Positions 30,132-39,251 of a stretch of DNA of 64,000 bases are shown in pieces. The stretch covers positions 166,969 through 230,968 of the forward strand of contig DYFK01000001.1 of NCBI GenBank assembly GCA_020725265.1, written 5' to 3'. Below the pieces are notes generated by a model. That model searched no databases. It was not told where the DNA came from and saw only the letters and a list, made by a program, of their open reading frames with translations. This DNA comes from Hydrogenophilus sp. Lineage in GTDB: Bacteria; Pseudomonadota; Gammaproteobacteria; Burkholderiales; Thiobacillaceae. Each line of letters starts with the position of its first letter. Positions within the stretch are counted from its first letter, which is position 1. The translations under genes were made by a program, and so were the position numbers.

Positions 30132-31313
30132 TCAGGGAATCGAGGGCAGCACCCGGCCGGCGTCCACCACCCGCCGATACACCGCCAGGGTGCCGGCCGC
30201 GCAGTCCCGCCAGGTCAGCCCGGCGGCGCGCGCGAGCCCGGCGGCGCGTGCTTCGGCGCGCCAGGGTTCGTCTTCCAGCAGGCGACTCAATCCGGCGCGC
30301 ACCGCGTCGATGTCGTCGGGATCGACACGCAGGCCGGCGCCACCAGCTACTTCGGGCAGGGAGGTCCGGTCGGCGATCAATACCGGCGTGCCGGATGCCA
30401 TCGCTTCCAGCACCGGCAGGCCGAAGCCTTCATAGATCGACAACAGCGCGAAGCCGCGCGCGCCGGCATAGAGCACCGGCAAGTCGGCCTGCGGGACGAA
30501 ACCGTGATAACGCAGCCAGCCTTGCGCGCGCGCGCGCTCGACCCGTTCGACCAGCGCGCCGTCGAGCCAGCCGCGCCCGCCGATCAGCACCAGCGGCCAG
30601 CGAGCCCGGAGCGGCGATTCGGCATACGCCTGGATCAGGCGGTCGATCTTCTTGCGCGGTTCCAGGGTGGCGACGCACAAGAGATAGCCATCCACCGTCA
30701 GGTCGTAACGCGCCAGCACCGGCGCCAAGTCCGGCGCCGGGCGCGGCGTGAACGCCGGGTCGACACCGAGCGGCACCGCCGTGATCCGGTCGGCCGGCCA
30801 GCCAAAGTAGTCGATCACCTCGCGCCGGGTCGCTTCCGACACCGCGATCAGATGCGTCGCGCGTTCGAGCGCGCGCGGAAATTCCCGCGTGAAGAATTGC
30901 CTGCGCGCGACCGGATGCAGCTCGGGATGTCGATAGATCGACAGATCATGCACGGTGGCGATGGCTGGTCCGTCATGCGGGGGAATGAAGAAATTGGGCG
31001 AATGCAGCAGATAGCCGCGCCAGGGCCGCAAGCGACGCCGATACCAGAACGGCGACAGCACCCGGTAGGCGGCGGTGGCCCAGGGCTGGGCGGCGAGACG
31101 CCGGCGCGCGGCCACCACCAGACGCCGCCGCCCGCGTTCGATGCCGGTCGGCGCCATGAGCGCGTCCGCGTCGGACACCCAGCGGCCCATCGAGAACAGG
31201 CGCAAATCCTCGATCTCCGGCGCGGCGCGCAGCTCGTCGAGAAGCTCCCAGGCATAGCGGCCGATGCCGGTCAGCGGCGGCTGGATGGCATCGACCGTGT
31301 AGATGAGTTTCAT
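30132..31313 (-). CDS. Glycosyltransferase, GT4 (MtfB-like)
   Basis: The 393-residue GT-B protein opens MKLIYTVDAIQPPLTGIGRY. The GIGRY glycine-rich loop is typical of mannosyltransferase B-like enzymes. The C-terminal half carries LLCVATLEPRKKIDRLIQAY and LSIYEGFGLPVLEAMASGTP. It is a single gene facing the symporter operon, divergent from the histidine kinase gene, and not physically joined to the glycan operon at 10-24 kb. The acceptor glycan is unknown. Confidence 0.9.
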   Translation of the reverse strand: MKLIYTVDAIQPPLTGIGRYAWELLDELRAAPEIEDLRLFSMGRWVSDADALMAPTGIERGRRRLVVAARRRLAAQPWATAAYRVLSPFWYRRRLRPWRGYLLHSPNFFIPPHDGPAIATVHDLSIYRHPELHPVARRQFFTREFPRALERATHLIAVSEATRREVIDYFGWPADRITAVPLGVDPAFTPRPAPDLAPVLARYDLTVDGYLLCVATLEPRKKIDRLIQAYAESPLRARWPLVLIGGRGWLDGALVERVERARAQGWLRYHGFVPQADLPVLYAGARGFALLSIYEGFGLPVLEAMASGTPVLIADRTSLPEVAGGAGLRVDPDDIDAVRAGLSRLLEDEPWRAEARAAGLARAAGLTWRDCAAGTLAVYRRVVDAGRVLPSIP

Positions 31314-31421
31314 GGCTCCTTCGGCGGCTGCGTTGGATTGACCGGCGTTCGTGTCCCCACGCGGGCGGCGCCGGCCGGGCGATTATAGGCGGGCACCGGA
31401 TGTCCACGGCTGGCGGTTTCG

Positions 31422-33026
31422 ATGTACCTTCGAACGATGCTGGAGACCCTCAAAACCCTGCTCGTCCCATCCTGGAAAGTGCTGCTCGCCTATGCGTTCG
31501 GCAGCCTGATCCTGAACACGCTTAGCCATCCGCAGAACATCCTGCCACTGGCGCTGACGCCGTGGACGCCGGCGCCCGGCCTGACCCTGGCGGTGCTGAT
31601 GCTGTTCGGACTGCGCTACTGGCCCTGGCTGGTGGCGGTGACCTTCCTGGTCGATCTGCCCACCCACGGCCTGCCGCCCGACTGGACCTCGGCGCTGATG
31701 CTGGCGGCCTCGCTGGCGCTCAGTTACGGCGCGATGGCGGTCTGGCTGACGCGCGTGCTCGGCATCGACCCGCGTTTCCGCAACCTGCGCGATTTGTCCT
31801 GGTTCCTGGTCGCCGCCATCATCGGCGCCCTGCTCGACGCCATCGTCCACGTCCTCACCAGCGTGGCCGGAACCGCCGCCGATTCCGGCGACCTGCTCGC
31901 CGATCTGGTCAATTTCTGGGTCGGCGACCTGATCCGCCTGCTGGTGGTCACGCCACTGGTGCTGGTGCACGCGGGCTCCGACTGGCGCGGCTGGAAGCCG
32001 ACCCGGGAGATGTACATCCAGGCCATGGCCATCGCCATCGCGTTGTGGGTGATCTTCGGCCTGCGCTACACCGACGAATTCAAGTTCTTCTACCTGCTGT
32101 TCCTGCCGCTGATCTGGATCGCCATGCGTCACGGCATTCACGGCACCGTGGTCGCGCTGGCGGCCACCCACCTCGGCCTCAACGCCATTCTGGAATGGCA
32201 GGGCATGCATGTCATCGCGGTGGTCGAATTCCAGATGCTGATGCTGGGTCTGGCGCTGACCGGCCTGTTCCTGGGCATGACCGTGAGCGTACGCCGGGCC
32301 ACCGAGGAACGTTTGCACCGGCGCGAGGCGGAGCTGAACCAGGCCATGCGGCTGGCTGCGGCGGGCGAGATGGCGCAGGCCATCGCGCATGAACTCAATC
32401 AGCCACTGTCCGCGCTGGCCAACTACGCGCGCGCCGGCCGGGTAATGTCCGGCGACCCCGGCCGGCACGCGTCGCTGCTGGCGGACACCCTGGAGAAGAT
32501 CGACCGGGAGGCGACCCGCGCCGGCCAGGTCGTGCATCGTCTGCGCGAATTTTTCCGGGGCGGCGGTCTGCGCCTCGAGGACATGAGCATCGCCGAACTG
32601 ATCGAAGAGGGTCTTTCGCCCACGCGTCGGCGCGCGGAACGCAACGCCATCGCGGTCCAGGTCGATCTGCCGGCCGACCTGCCGCGAGTTCGCGCCGACC
32701 GGGTCCAGATCGGCACCGTCCTGCACAATCTGTTCACCAACGCCATCGAAGCGATCGACACCAGCCAGCCGGCCTCGCGCGAGATCGTCATCTCCGCCCG
32801 TCGTCAGGATCGCGACCGCATCCGCGTATGCGTGCGCGACTCCGGCGACGGCGTCGCCACCGACATGCGCGAACGCCTGTTCGATTCCTTCGCCACCAGC
32901 AAACCGGAAGGCATGGGCCTGGGCCTGGCGATCAGCCGGACCCTGGTCGAGGCGCACGGCGGCGAACTCTGGCTGGACAGCGCGCGACCGGCGCGATTCT
33001 GTTTCACCTTGCCGCTACGACCATGA
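31422..33026 (+). CDS. MASE1-type membrane sensor histidine kinase
   Basis: The 534-residue kinase has about eight membrane helices in residues 15-290, resembling a MASE1 sensor. A dimerisation helix follows, with H323 in AQAIAHELNQPLSALANYAR as phosphoacceptor, then a HATPase domain with N, G1 and G2 boxes (TVLHNLFTNAIEAID, VRDSGDGVATDM and EGMGLGLAISRTL). No PAS or periplasmic domain is seen, so the signal is probably felt in or near the membrane. Its stop overlaps the response regulator start by four bases. The neighbouring symporters suggest control of organic acid uptake. Confidence 0.92.
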   Translation: MYLRTMLETLKTLLVPSWKVLLAYAFGSLILNTLSHPQNILPLALTPWTPAPGLTLAVLMLFGLRYWPWLVAVTFLVDLPTHGLPPDWTSALMLAASLALSYGAMAVWLTRVLGIDPRFRNLRDLSWFLVAAIIGALLDAIVHVLTSVAGTAADSGDLLADLVNFWVGDLIRLLVVTPLVLVHAGSDWRGWKPTREMYIQAMAIAIALWVIFGLRYTDEFKFFYLLFLPLIWIAMRHGIHGTVVALAATHLGLNAILEWQGMHVIAVVEFQMLMLGLALTGLFLGMTVSVRRATEERLHRREAELNQAMRLAAAGEMAQAIAHELNQPLSALANYARAGRVMSGDPGRHASLLADTLEKIDREATRAGQVVHRLREFFRGGGLRLEDMSIAELIEEGLSPTRRRAERNAIAVQVDLPADLPRVRADRVQIGTVLHNLFTNAIEAIDTSQPASREIVISARRQDRDRIRVCVRDSGDGVATDMRERLFDSFATSKPEGMGLGLAISRTLVEAHGGELWLDSARPARFCFTLPLRP

Positions 33027-33649
33027 CCGAACCGATTGTCTACATCGTCGACGACGACGAAGCCGCGCGCGATTCGCTCGCGTTGCTCCTCAACTTTCGC
33101 GGCTACCGCAGCCGCGCCTTCGCCTCCGCCGAGGATTGCCTGGCGGTCTGGCAGGCCGACTGGCGCGGCTGTCTGCTGCTCGATCTGCGTATGAGCGGCA
33201 TGGACGGCCTGGCCCTGCAACAGGCGCTGAGCGAACGCGGTTCGCGCCTGCCGGTGGTGTTCCTGACCGGCCACGGCGACATCGCCCACGCCCGCGCCGC
33301 GCTCAAGGGTGGCGCCATCGATTTCCTGGAGAAGCCCTATTCCGAGGACTCCCTGCTGGAAGCCGTGCGCGAGGCGATCGCCCGCGATACCCGGCAGCAC
33401 GCCGTCCACTCCCACGCGGAGGAAATCACCGCGCGCATGGCACGGCTGTCGGAACGCGAGCGTCAGGTCATGCTCCTGGCCATCGCCGGCAAGCCGAATC
33501 GCGAGATCGCCACCGAACTGGCGATCAGCCCGCGCACGGTCGAGGTCTTCAAGTCGCGCATGATGGAAAAGATGCAGGCGCGCAGCCTGCCGGAACTGGT
33601 GCGCATGTGTCTCGATGCCCTGCCCGAGGACGGCCCGAGCCGAAACTGA
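33023..33649 (+). CDS. FixJ/NarL-type response regulator
   Basis: The 208-residue regulator has a receiver domain with the acidic pocket VDDDEAARDSL and phosphoacceptor D54 (LLLDLRMSGMDG), the conserved lysine in IDFLEKPYSEDSL, and a C-terminal LuxR-type helix-turn-helix (LSERERQVMLLAIAGKPNRE, then SPRTVEVFKSRMM). It is the partner of the overlapping histidine kinase gene. In other proteobacteria FixJ-type regulators next to DUF4212/symporter genes switch on acetate uptake and activation. That link is inferred here from proximity only. Confidence 0.93.
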   Translation: MTEPIVYIVDDDEAARDSLALLLNFRGYRSRAFASAEDCLAVWQADWRGCLLLDLRMSGMDGLALQQALSERGSRLPVVFLTGHGDIAHARAALKGGAIDFLEKPYSEDSLLEAVREAIARDTRQHAVHSHAEEITARMARLSERERQVMLLAIAGKPNREIATELAISPRTVEVFKSRMMEKMQARSLPELVRMCLDALPEDGPSRN

Positions 33650-33723
33650 TTCCTTCGTGTATGGGATTCCCTTACGCGCGCCGACGAATGTTCACCCGGC
33701 CGCGCGCGGAGAGAATGCCGGCC

Positions 33724-34341
33724 ATGCAAGCAACGGCACGCCAACACGAGATGCTTCACACCCCGGACGACGCCGATGTGGCCTGGGCCCGGCGGCGGGA
33801 AACCATTCGCGGCGCCCTCAAGCTGTTCCGCGTCACGCTCGACGCCGTGCGCCGCCACGCGGAATGGTCCGAATCCCGTCACGGCATTTCCGCCGCCCAA
33901 CTCTGGGCGGTGTGCGAGCTTGCCCAGAACCCCGGCATGCGCGCCGTCGATCTGGCCAGGAACATGGCCGTGCATCGCGCGACCGCCGACCAGTTGCTGG
34001 ATACCCTGGTCGAACGGGGCCTGGCCCGCCGCCAGCTCAACGGTGGCGGTTCCAGCCACCATTTCGCCACCAACGAAGGACTGCGCATCGCCGAAGCCTC
34101 GCCGGAACATGGCCAGGGCGTGCTCAAGGCCGCGCTCGAAAACCTGCCGGACGCGCCGCTGGAACAACTGGTCGCCTCGATGCGGGCGCTGTCGGAGTGC
34201 ATGCCCTTCCGGGAAGATCGCGCTGCCCTGCAACCCATGGCCGACCTGCTCTCCCCCCGACCGGAGGAAATGGCGGTCGTCAAAACCCTGCCGACCGCCG
34301 GCAAGAACCGGCGTCCGCCGTCGCCTCGCGCGCCGCGCTGA
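33724..34341 (+). CDS. MarR-family transcriptional regulator
   Basis: The protein is 205 residues from ATG 33724, which has GGAGAG at a good distance. An in-frame ATG at 33715 would put that site too close. The winged helix lies around residues 50-115 (QLWAVCELAQNPGMRAVDLA, then HRATADQLLDTLVERGLARR). Family members usually bind a small ligand and repress a nearby operon. The next gene, a channel-like membrane protein, starts ten bases later and is probably cotranscribed. Ligand unknown. Confidence 0.85.
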   Translation: MQATARQHEMLHTPDDADVAWARRRETIRGALKLFRVTLDAVRRHAEWSESRHGISAAQLWAVCELAQNPGMRAVDLARNMAVHRATADQLLDTLVERGLARRQLNGGGSSHHFATNEGLRIAEASPEHGQGVLKAALENLPDAPLEQLVASMRALSECMPFREDRAALQPMADLLSPRPEEMAVVKTLPTAGKNRRPPSPRAPR

Positions 34342-34350
34342 AGGATCATC

Positions 34351-35016
34351 ATGGACACCCAGATTCATCTGTTCCTGACCTCGCTCGACAATTTCTGGAG
34401 CCAGATCGCGTTGTTCCTGCCCAAGTTGCTGGCCGCGCTGGTTCTGCTGTTTCTTGGCTGGATGCTGGCCCGGCTGCTGCGCGCCGGCGTTCGCCGTGGC
34501 CTGGAGGTGCTTGGTTTCGGCCGCATCGCGGAAAAATCCGGGTTGGAAGCCCTGCTCGCCCAGGGCGGCATGGATCTGACCCTGGCGCAGATCATCGCCG
34601 GCATCGTGTTCTGGCTGGTCTTGCTGGTGGTCGGCATTTCCGCCGCCAACAGCCTCGGTCTCGACACCGTCGCCACGCTGATCAACCGGGTCGTGCTGTA
34701 TCTGCCCAATGTCGTGGTCGCGATCCTGGTGCTGGTGTTCGGCACCCTGCTGGCCCGCTTCCTGAACCGCCTGCTGTTCGCTTGGCTGAACAGCCTGAAG
34801 GCGCCGCACGCGCTGACCCTGAGCACCGGGGTCGAATATGGCGTCCAGATTTTCGCGCTGTTCCTGGCCTTGGAGCAGCTGGCCATCGGCACCCAGTTGC
34901 TGACGGTCGCCTTCGCCATCGCCTTCGGTGGCCTGGTACTGGCGCTGTCCCTGGCGTTCGGCCTCGGTGGCCGCGAATGGGCGGCGGAGCGGATCCGCAA
35001 ATGGTCCAGGGATTGA
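34351..35016 (+). CDS. Small mechanosensitive-channel-like membrane protein (CmpX type)
   Basis: The 221-residue protein has four to five hydrophobic helices arranged as repeats (LLAALVLLFLGWMLARLL, a glycine/alanine-rich third helix, and FAIAFGGLVLALSLAFGLGG). It lacks the cytoplasmic beta domain of MscS. This matches short TM-repeat proteins called CmpX or mechanosensitive ion channel family proteins in annotation. Gating has not been shown for this subgroup, so channel activity is inferred. A terminator follows. Confidence 0.75.
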   Translation: MDTQIHLFLTSLDNFWSQIALFLPKLLAALVLLFLGWMLARLLRAGVRRGLEVLGFGRIAEKSGLEALLAQGGMDLTLAQIIAGIVFWLVLLVVGISAANSLGLDTVATLINRVVLYLPNVVVAILVLVFGTLLARFLNRLLFAWLNSLKAPHALTLSTGVEYGVQIFALFLALEQLAIGTQLLTVAFAIAFGGLVLALSLAFGLGGREWAAERIRKWSRD

Positions 35017-35093
35017 CCGGGATGGGCGTGATTTCGAATCGAATTTAAGAGTCCCTTGAGCAGGACAGCTGCGTCAGCGATAGCAGCATTTTT

Positions 35094-35121
35094 CAGGCGA
35101 CCGAGGTCGCCTGCTTTTTTT
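35094..35121 (+). terminator. Intrinsic terminator after the channel-like gene
   Basis: An eight-base perfect stem (CAGGCGAC/GTCGCCTG) with a CGAG loop is followed by C and seven T bases. It is oriented for the plus-strand MarR/channel unit and faces the end of the TPR gene. Confidence 0.9.
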
Positions 35122-35135
35122 CCGGCGCCGGGAGT

Positions 35136-35720
35136 TCAGAGATCGGCGACCAGATGCGCCAGATCGGAACGCTGGGCATCCTGAATCAGACGCTTGGCGG
35201 TTTGCGGATCGTGGCTGAGGACATGGTCGATGACTTCCTCGACCTTGTCCGGGCGGTTGCAGTGATGATGGGCCATGCCCAACGCGTACCAGGCGACGCC
35301 GTTCATCGGTTGCAGGCGCGCGGCTTCGGTCAACGCCTCGGCGGCGGCGGCATGATCTCCCAGATGGGCGCGGACCATGCCCAGACCATACCAGGCGCGG
35401 TCATGATTGGGATTCAGGGCCTTCGCGCGCGCCAGCGCCTGTTCCGCTTCCACCAGCCGGCCGCCCTGTTCGCGCGCGTAGCCAAGATTGAACCAGGTAT
35501 CGGCATGCTCGGGCTCGCTTTCCAGCGCGCGTTCATACCAGCTTTCCGAATCGCGCCAGCGTTTGGCCTGGGCATGCAGCCAGGCGATCGCGCGGGCGCA
35601 TTCGGCGTGACCGGGCTCCGCCTGATAGGCGTCCTGATACGCGGCGATGGCCTGCTCGGATCGGCCCAACCACTGCATGAGAATGCCGCGAGCATGATGA
35701 CGCCAGTGGTCGAAATTCAT
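35136..35720 (-). CDS. Tetratricopeptide-repeat protein
   Basis: The 194-residue protein has about four TPR units, for example SEQAIAAYQDAYQAEPGHAE, SWYERALESEPEHADTWFN, and AEQALARAKALNPNHDRAWY. TPR arrays bind other proteins. No signal peptide is visible from ATG 35720 (MNFDHWRHHAR), so a cytoplasmic role is most likely. It stands alone on the minus strand between the channel gene and the second symporter unit. Partner unknown. Confidence 0.85.
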   Translation of the reverse strand: MNFDHWRHHARGILMQWLGRSEQAIAAYQDAYQAEPGHAECARAIAWLHAQAKRWRDSESWYERALESEPEHADTWFNLGYAREQGGRLVEAEQALARAKALNPNHDRAWYGLGMVRAHLGDHAAAAEALTEAARLQPMNGVAWYALGMAHHHCNRPDKVEEVIDHVLSHDPQTAKRLIQDAQRSDLAHLVADL

Positions 35721-35828
35721 GAAACCCTGCCCCAAGCATCCGAAACCCCGGATTTTCCCGGCCGATGCCGACATGGGCAAGCATGTCCGCGCCCCGCTTC
35801 GAGATAGAATCGCCGGGTCTCTCGATCC

Positions 35829-36137
35829 ATGTCCGCCATGCCTCTCGATCTGCTTCTGGTTTCCGCGCTGCGCGTATTGGTCGAAGTGGCCGGCCTGGCC
35901 CTGCTCGGGCAGGGTGTTCTTGCCCTCCTGGCCGGCAAGTACCGGCACGACAACGTGTTCTACAAGGTCTTCCAGATCGTCACGCGCCCGGTCATCCGGG
36001 CCGTGCGCCTGATCACGCCACGTTTCGTGCTCGACGCGCACATTCCGATGCTGGCCTTCTTCCTGCTCTTCTGGCTCTGGATCGCGCTGGCCATCGCCAA
36101 GCGCCATCTTTGCGGGCTGCACGGCCTGGCCTGCTGA
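35829..36137 (+). CDS. Small membrane protein preceding the second symporter
   Basis: The 102-residue protein has two long hydrophobic segments (residues 6-35 and 70-90) and a central basic stretch (YKVFQIVTRPVIRAVRLITP). The central part faintly resembles the YggT repeat. I do not recognise a specific family. It ends 20 bases before the second symporter starts, the same place that DUF4212 holds in front of the first copy, so it may be an alternative small partner or an unrelated cotranscribed protein. Confidence 0.65.
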   Translation: MSAMPLDLLLVSALRVLVEVAGLALLGQGVLALLAGKYRHDNVFYKVFQIVTRPVIRAVRLITPRFVLDAHIPMLAFFLLFWLWIALAIAKRHLCGLHGLAC

Positions 36138-36157
36138 TTCGCCACCGGGGTGGCGCG

Positions 36158-38095
36158 GTGAAGCCTACATACCTGCGCAACCTGTTCCGCTACTACAGCT
36201 TCTACACCGGCGGTTTCGTGCTGTTCCTGTTTGCCCTGGCGGTGGCGGAATACATGGGCACGCCGGAACGCTGGATCGGCTGGATTTTCATGGCGGCGAC
36301 CGTGCTGTTGTACGCGGTCATCGGCTTTCTGAGCCGGACTTCCGATGTCGACGAGTTCTACGTGGCGGGACGCCGGGTGCCGGCGGTCTACAACGGCATG
36401 GCGACCGGCGCCGACTGGATGAGCGCGGCATCATTCATTGGCCTGGCTGGTACGCTCTATCAGAAAGGCTACGACGGCCTCGCCTTCGTCATGGGCTGGA
36501 CCGGCGGCTACGTGCTGGTTGCCCTGCTGCTGGCCCCATATCTGCGCAAATTCGGCCAGTTCACCATTCCGGACTTCATCGGCGCCCGCTATGGCGGTGA
36601 CCTGGCTCGCGGGATCGCGGTATTCGGCGCCATCCTGGCTTCGTTCACCTATGTCACCGCGCAGATTTTCGGGGTTGGCATCATCACCAGCCGCTTCCTC
36701 GGCTTCGCCTTCGAGACCGGCGTGTTCGTTGGTCTGGCCGGCATCCTGCTGTGCTCCTTTCTGGGTGGCATGCGCGCGGTGACCTGGACCCAGGTGGCGC
36801 AGTACATCGTGCTGATCATCGCCTACCTGCTGCCCGTGGTCTTCCTGTCCTACAAGACCACCAACGTGCCGGTGCCGCAGGCCGTGTATGGCGAAGTGCT
36901 GCAGAAGCTGGAAGCACGCGAGCGCGAACTGATGGCCGATCCGGCCCAGGCGCTGGCCCGCGAGGCCTACGCGGCGCGCGCGCGCGCGCTGGAAGCGGAT
37001 CTGCGCGTCGCGGTCGACGCCCCTCCGGCGCAGCGGCAGGAATGGCAAAGGGCACTGAAATCGGCGCAGGACAGCGCCCAGCCGATGCGCCCGCACACCG
37101 AAGCATTCGCCGGCGTCGACGCGCGCGAGCGCGGCGAGGCCCGCCTGAATTTCGTCGCGCTGACCCTGTGCCTGATGATCGGCACGGCCGCGCTGCCGCA
37201 CATCCTGATGCGCTATTACACGACACCGTCGGTGCGCGAGGCGCGCGCGTCAGTGTTCTGGTCGCTGTTCTTCATCTTCCTGCTTTACGTCACCGCGCCC
37301 GCGTACGCGGTTTTCGCCAAGTACGAGGTCTACACCAACGTGATCGGCACCGCCATCGCCGAACTGCCGGCCTGGGTGGCCTCCTGGGCGAAGGTCGGTC
37401 TGGTGGCGGTGGAGGACATCAATGGCGACGGCATCCTGCAACTGGCGGAACTGACCCTGAACCCCGACGTGATCGTGCTGGCGACTCCCGAAATCGCCGG
37501 ACTGCCCTATGTCGTCGCCGGCCTGGTCGCCGCCGGCGGCTTGGCGGCGGCACTGTCGACCGCCGACGGTCTGCTGCTGACCATCGCCAACGCGCTGTCG
37601 CACGACCTCTATTACCAGATGATCAACCCGACCGCCTCGTCGACCCGCCGCATCGCCATTTCCAAGGCGTTGCTGCTGTGCGTGGCGGTCGCCGCCGCCT
37701 GGGTGGCGTCGCTGCGCCCGGACACCATTCTGTCCATGGTCGCCTGGGCGTTTTCCATCGCCGGATCGTGTTTCTTTCCCGCCCTGGTCCTGGGCATCTT
37801 CTGGCGGCGGGCCACCCGGGAAGGCGCCATCGCCGGCATGCTGACCGGCCTGGGCGTCACCTTGTTCTATCTGATCGGCGTGAAATTCCATGGCATGGAA
37901 AAATGGTTCGGCATCGCCGACATCTCGGCCGGCGTGTTCGGTCTGGCGGCGGGGTTCATCGCCATCGTCGTCGTCAGCTTGCTGACTCCGGCCCCGAACG
38001 CTCGGACCCGCGCACTGGTCGAACATGTCCGCTACCCGAACCTGCCGATGCCCTCCCACCCCCAGACCGGCGGCAAACCGGAACGGATGCCGTGA
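36158..38095 (+). CDS. VC_2705-type sodium:solute symporter, second copy
   Basis: The 645-residue protein starts at GTG 36158 and is paralogous to the product at 27937-30051. They share GMATGADWMSAASFIG, LRKFGQFTIPDF-IGARYGG and the long LVAAGGLAAALSTADGLLLT region. Its hydrophilic insert (about 243-325) is shorter and unlike that of the first copy in sequence. Residues 420-431 (DINGDGILQLAE) again form a canonical EF-hand loop. No DUF4212 gene is adjacent. Substrate may differ from the first copy. hemE follows after a 91-base gap. Confidence 0.92.
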   Translation: MKPTYLRNLFRYYSFYTGGFVLFLFALAVAEYMGTPERWIGWIFMAATVLLYAVIGFLSRTSDVDEFYVAGRRVPAVYNGMATGADWMSAASFIGLAGTLYQKGYDGLAFVMGWTGGYVLVALLLAPYLRKFGQFTIPDFIGARYGGDLARGIAVFGAILASFTYVTAQIFGVGIITSRFLGFAFETGVFVGLAGILLCSFLGGMRAVTWTQVAQYIVLIIAYLLPVVFLSYKTTNVPVPQAVYGEVLQKLEARERELMADPAQALAREAYAARARALEADLRVAVDAPPAQRQEWQRALKSAQDSAQPMRPHTEAFAGVDARERGEARLNFVALTLCLMIGTAALPHILMRYYTTPSVREARASVFWSLFFIFLLYVTAPAYAVFAKYEVYTNVIGTAIAELPAWVASWAKVGLVAVEDINGDGILQLAELTLNPDVIVLATPEIAGLPYVVAGLVAAGGLAAALSTADGLLLTIANALSHDLYYQMINPTASSTRRIAISKALLLCVAVAAAWVASLRPDTILSMVAWAFSIAGSCFFPALVLGIFWRRATREGAIAGMLTGLGVTLFYLIGVKFHGMEKWFGIADISAGVFGLAAGFIAIVVVSLLTPAPNARTRALVEHVRYPNLPMPSHPQTGGKPERMP

Positions 38096-38186
38096 CCACG
38101 GGAACCATCGCTGGCTCGATCATGAACACGGCTCGACTTCGATGAGCGGTTAGAATCCGCCGGTTGAACCTCCGAGCGACGACACG

Positions 38187-39251
38187 ATGACCACACTGAA
38201 AAACGACACCTTCCTGCGCGCGCTGCTGCGCCATCCCACCGAATACACACCGACCTGGCTGATGCGTCAGGCCGGCCGCTATCTGCCGGAATATTGCGCG
38301 ACGCGCGCGCGCGCCGGCAGTTTCCTGAATCTGTGCAAATCGCCGACGCTGGCCACCGAGGTCACCCTGCAACCCCTGGCGCGTTACAACCTGGATGCCG
38401 CCATCCTGTTTTCCGACATCCTGACCGTACCCGACGCGATGGGCTTGGGCCTGTACTTCGCGGAGGGCGAGGGCCCCAAGTTCGAACGGCCGTTGCGCGA
38501 GGAGTGGGCCATCCGCGACCTGCGCGCTCCGGACCCGCACGATCATCTGCGCTACGTCATCGACGCGGTCGCTGAAATCCGCAAGGCGCTGGACGGCTCG
38601 GTGCCGCTGATCGGCTTTTCCGGCAGCCCGTTCACCCTGGCCTGCTACATGATCGAGGGCGAAGGCAGCGACAGCTACACCCAGGTCAAGAAGCTGATGT
38701 ACGCCCGCCCGGATTTGATGCACCACATCCTGGAGGTGACCACGCAAGCGGTCACCGACTATCTCAATGCCCAGATCGAGGCCGGCGCCCAGGCGGTCAT
38801 GGTGTTCGATTCCTGGGGCGGCATGCTGTCGCAGGCGGCCTATCTGGAGTTTTCCCTGCCCTACATGGCGCGCATCATGGCCGGCTTGACGCGCGAGCGT
38901 GAAGGCCGCCAGGTGCCGCGCATCGTCTTCACCAAGGGCGGTGGCCTCTGGCTGGAACATATCGCCAACTGCGGCTGCGACGCGGTCGGCCTGGACTGGA
39001 CCATCGATATCGGTGATGCCCGTCGCCGGGTCGGCGACCAGGTCGCGCTACAAGGCAACATGGACCCGTCAATCCTGCTGACCACGCCGGAAGCGGTCAC
39101 CACGGAAGCGGAGCGCATCCTCGCCAGTTATGGCCACGGCAGCGGCCATGTCTTCAATCTCGGACACGGGATTTCCCAATTCACGCCACCGGAAAACGTG
39201 GCCGCCCTGGTCGACACGGTGCGCGCGAAAAGCCGCGCCTATCACGGCTGA
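38187..39251 (+). CDS. hemE: Uroporphyrinogen decarboxylase
   Basis: The enzyme removes four carboxyl groups from uroporphyrinogen III to give coproporphyrinogen III in heme synthesis, in the cytosol. The 354-residue length is normal. Signature blocks are [20 protein letters not shown] with the substrate-binding arginines, [16 protein letters not shown] with the catalytic aspartate, [19 protein letters not shown] and [15 protein letters not shown]. It ends inside the end of the convergent msbA gene (10-base overlap of 3' ends). The next heme enzyme in the pathway (hemF) is at 53.2-54.1 kb. Confidence 0.97.
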   Translation: MTTLKNDTFLRALLRHPTEYTPTWLMRQAGRYLPEYCATRARAGSFLNLCKSPTLATEVTLQPLARYNLDAAILFSDILTVPDAMGLGLYFAEGEGPKFERPLREEWAIRDLRAPDPHDHLRYVIDAVAEIRKALDGSVPLIGFSGSPFTLACYMIEGEGSDSYTQVKKLMYARPDLMHHILEVTTQAVTDYLNAQIEAGAQAVMVFDSWGGMLSQAAYLEFSLPYMARIMAGLTREREGRQVPRIVFTKGGGLWLEHIANCGCDAVGLDWTIDIGDARRRVGDQVALQGNMDPSILLTTPEAVTTEAERILASYGHGSGHVFNLGHGISQFTPPENVAALVDTVRAKSRAYHG

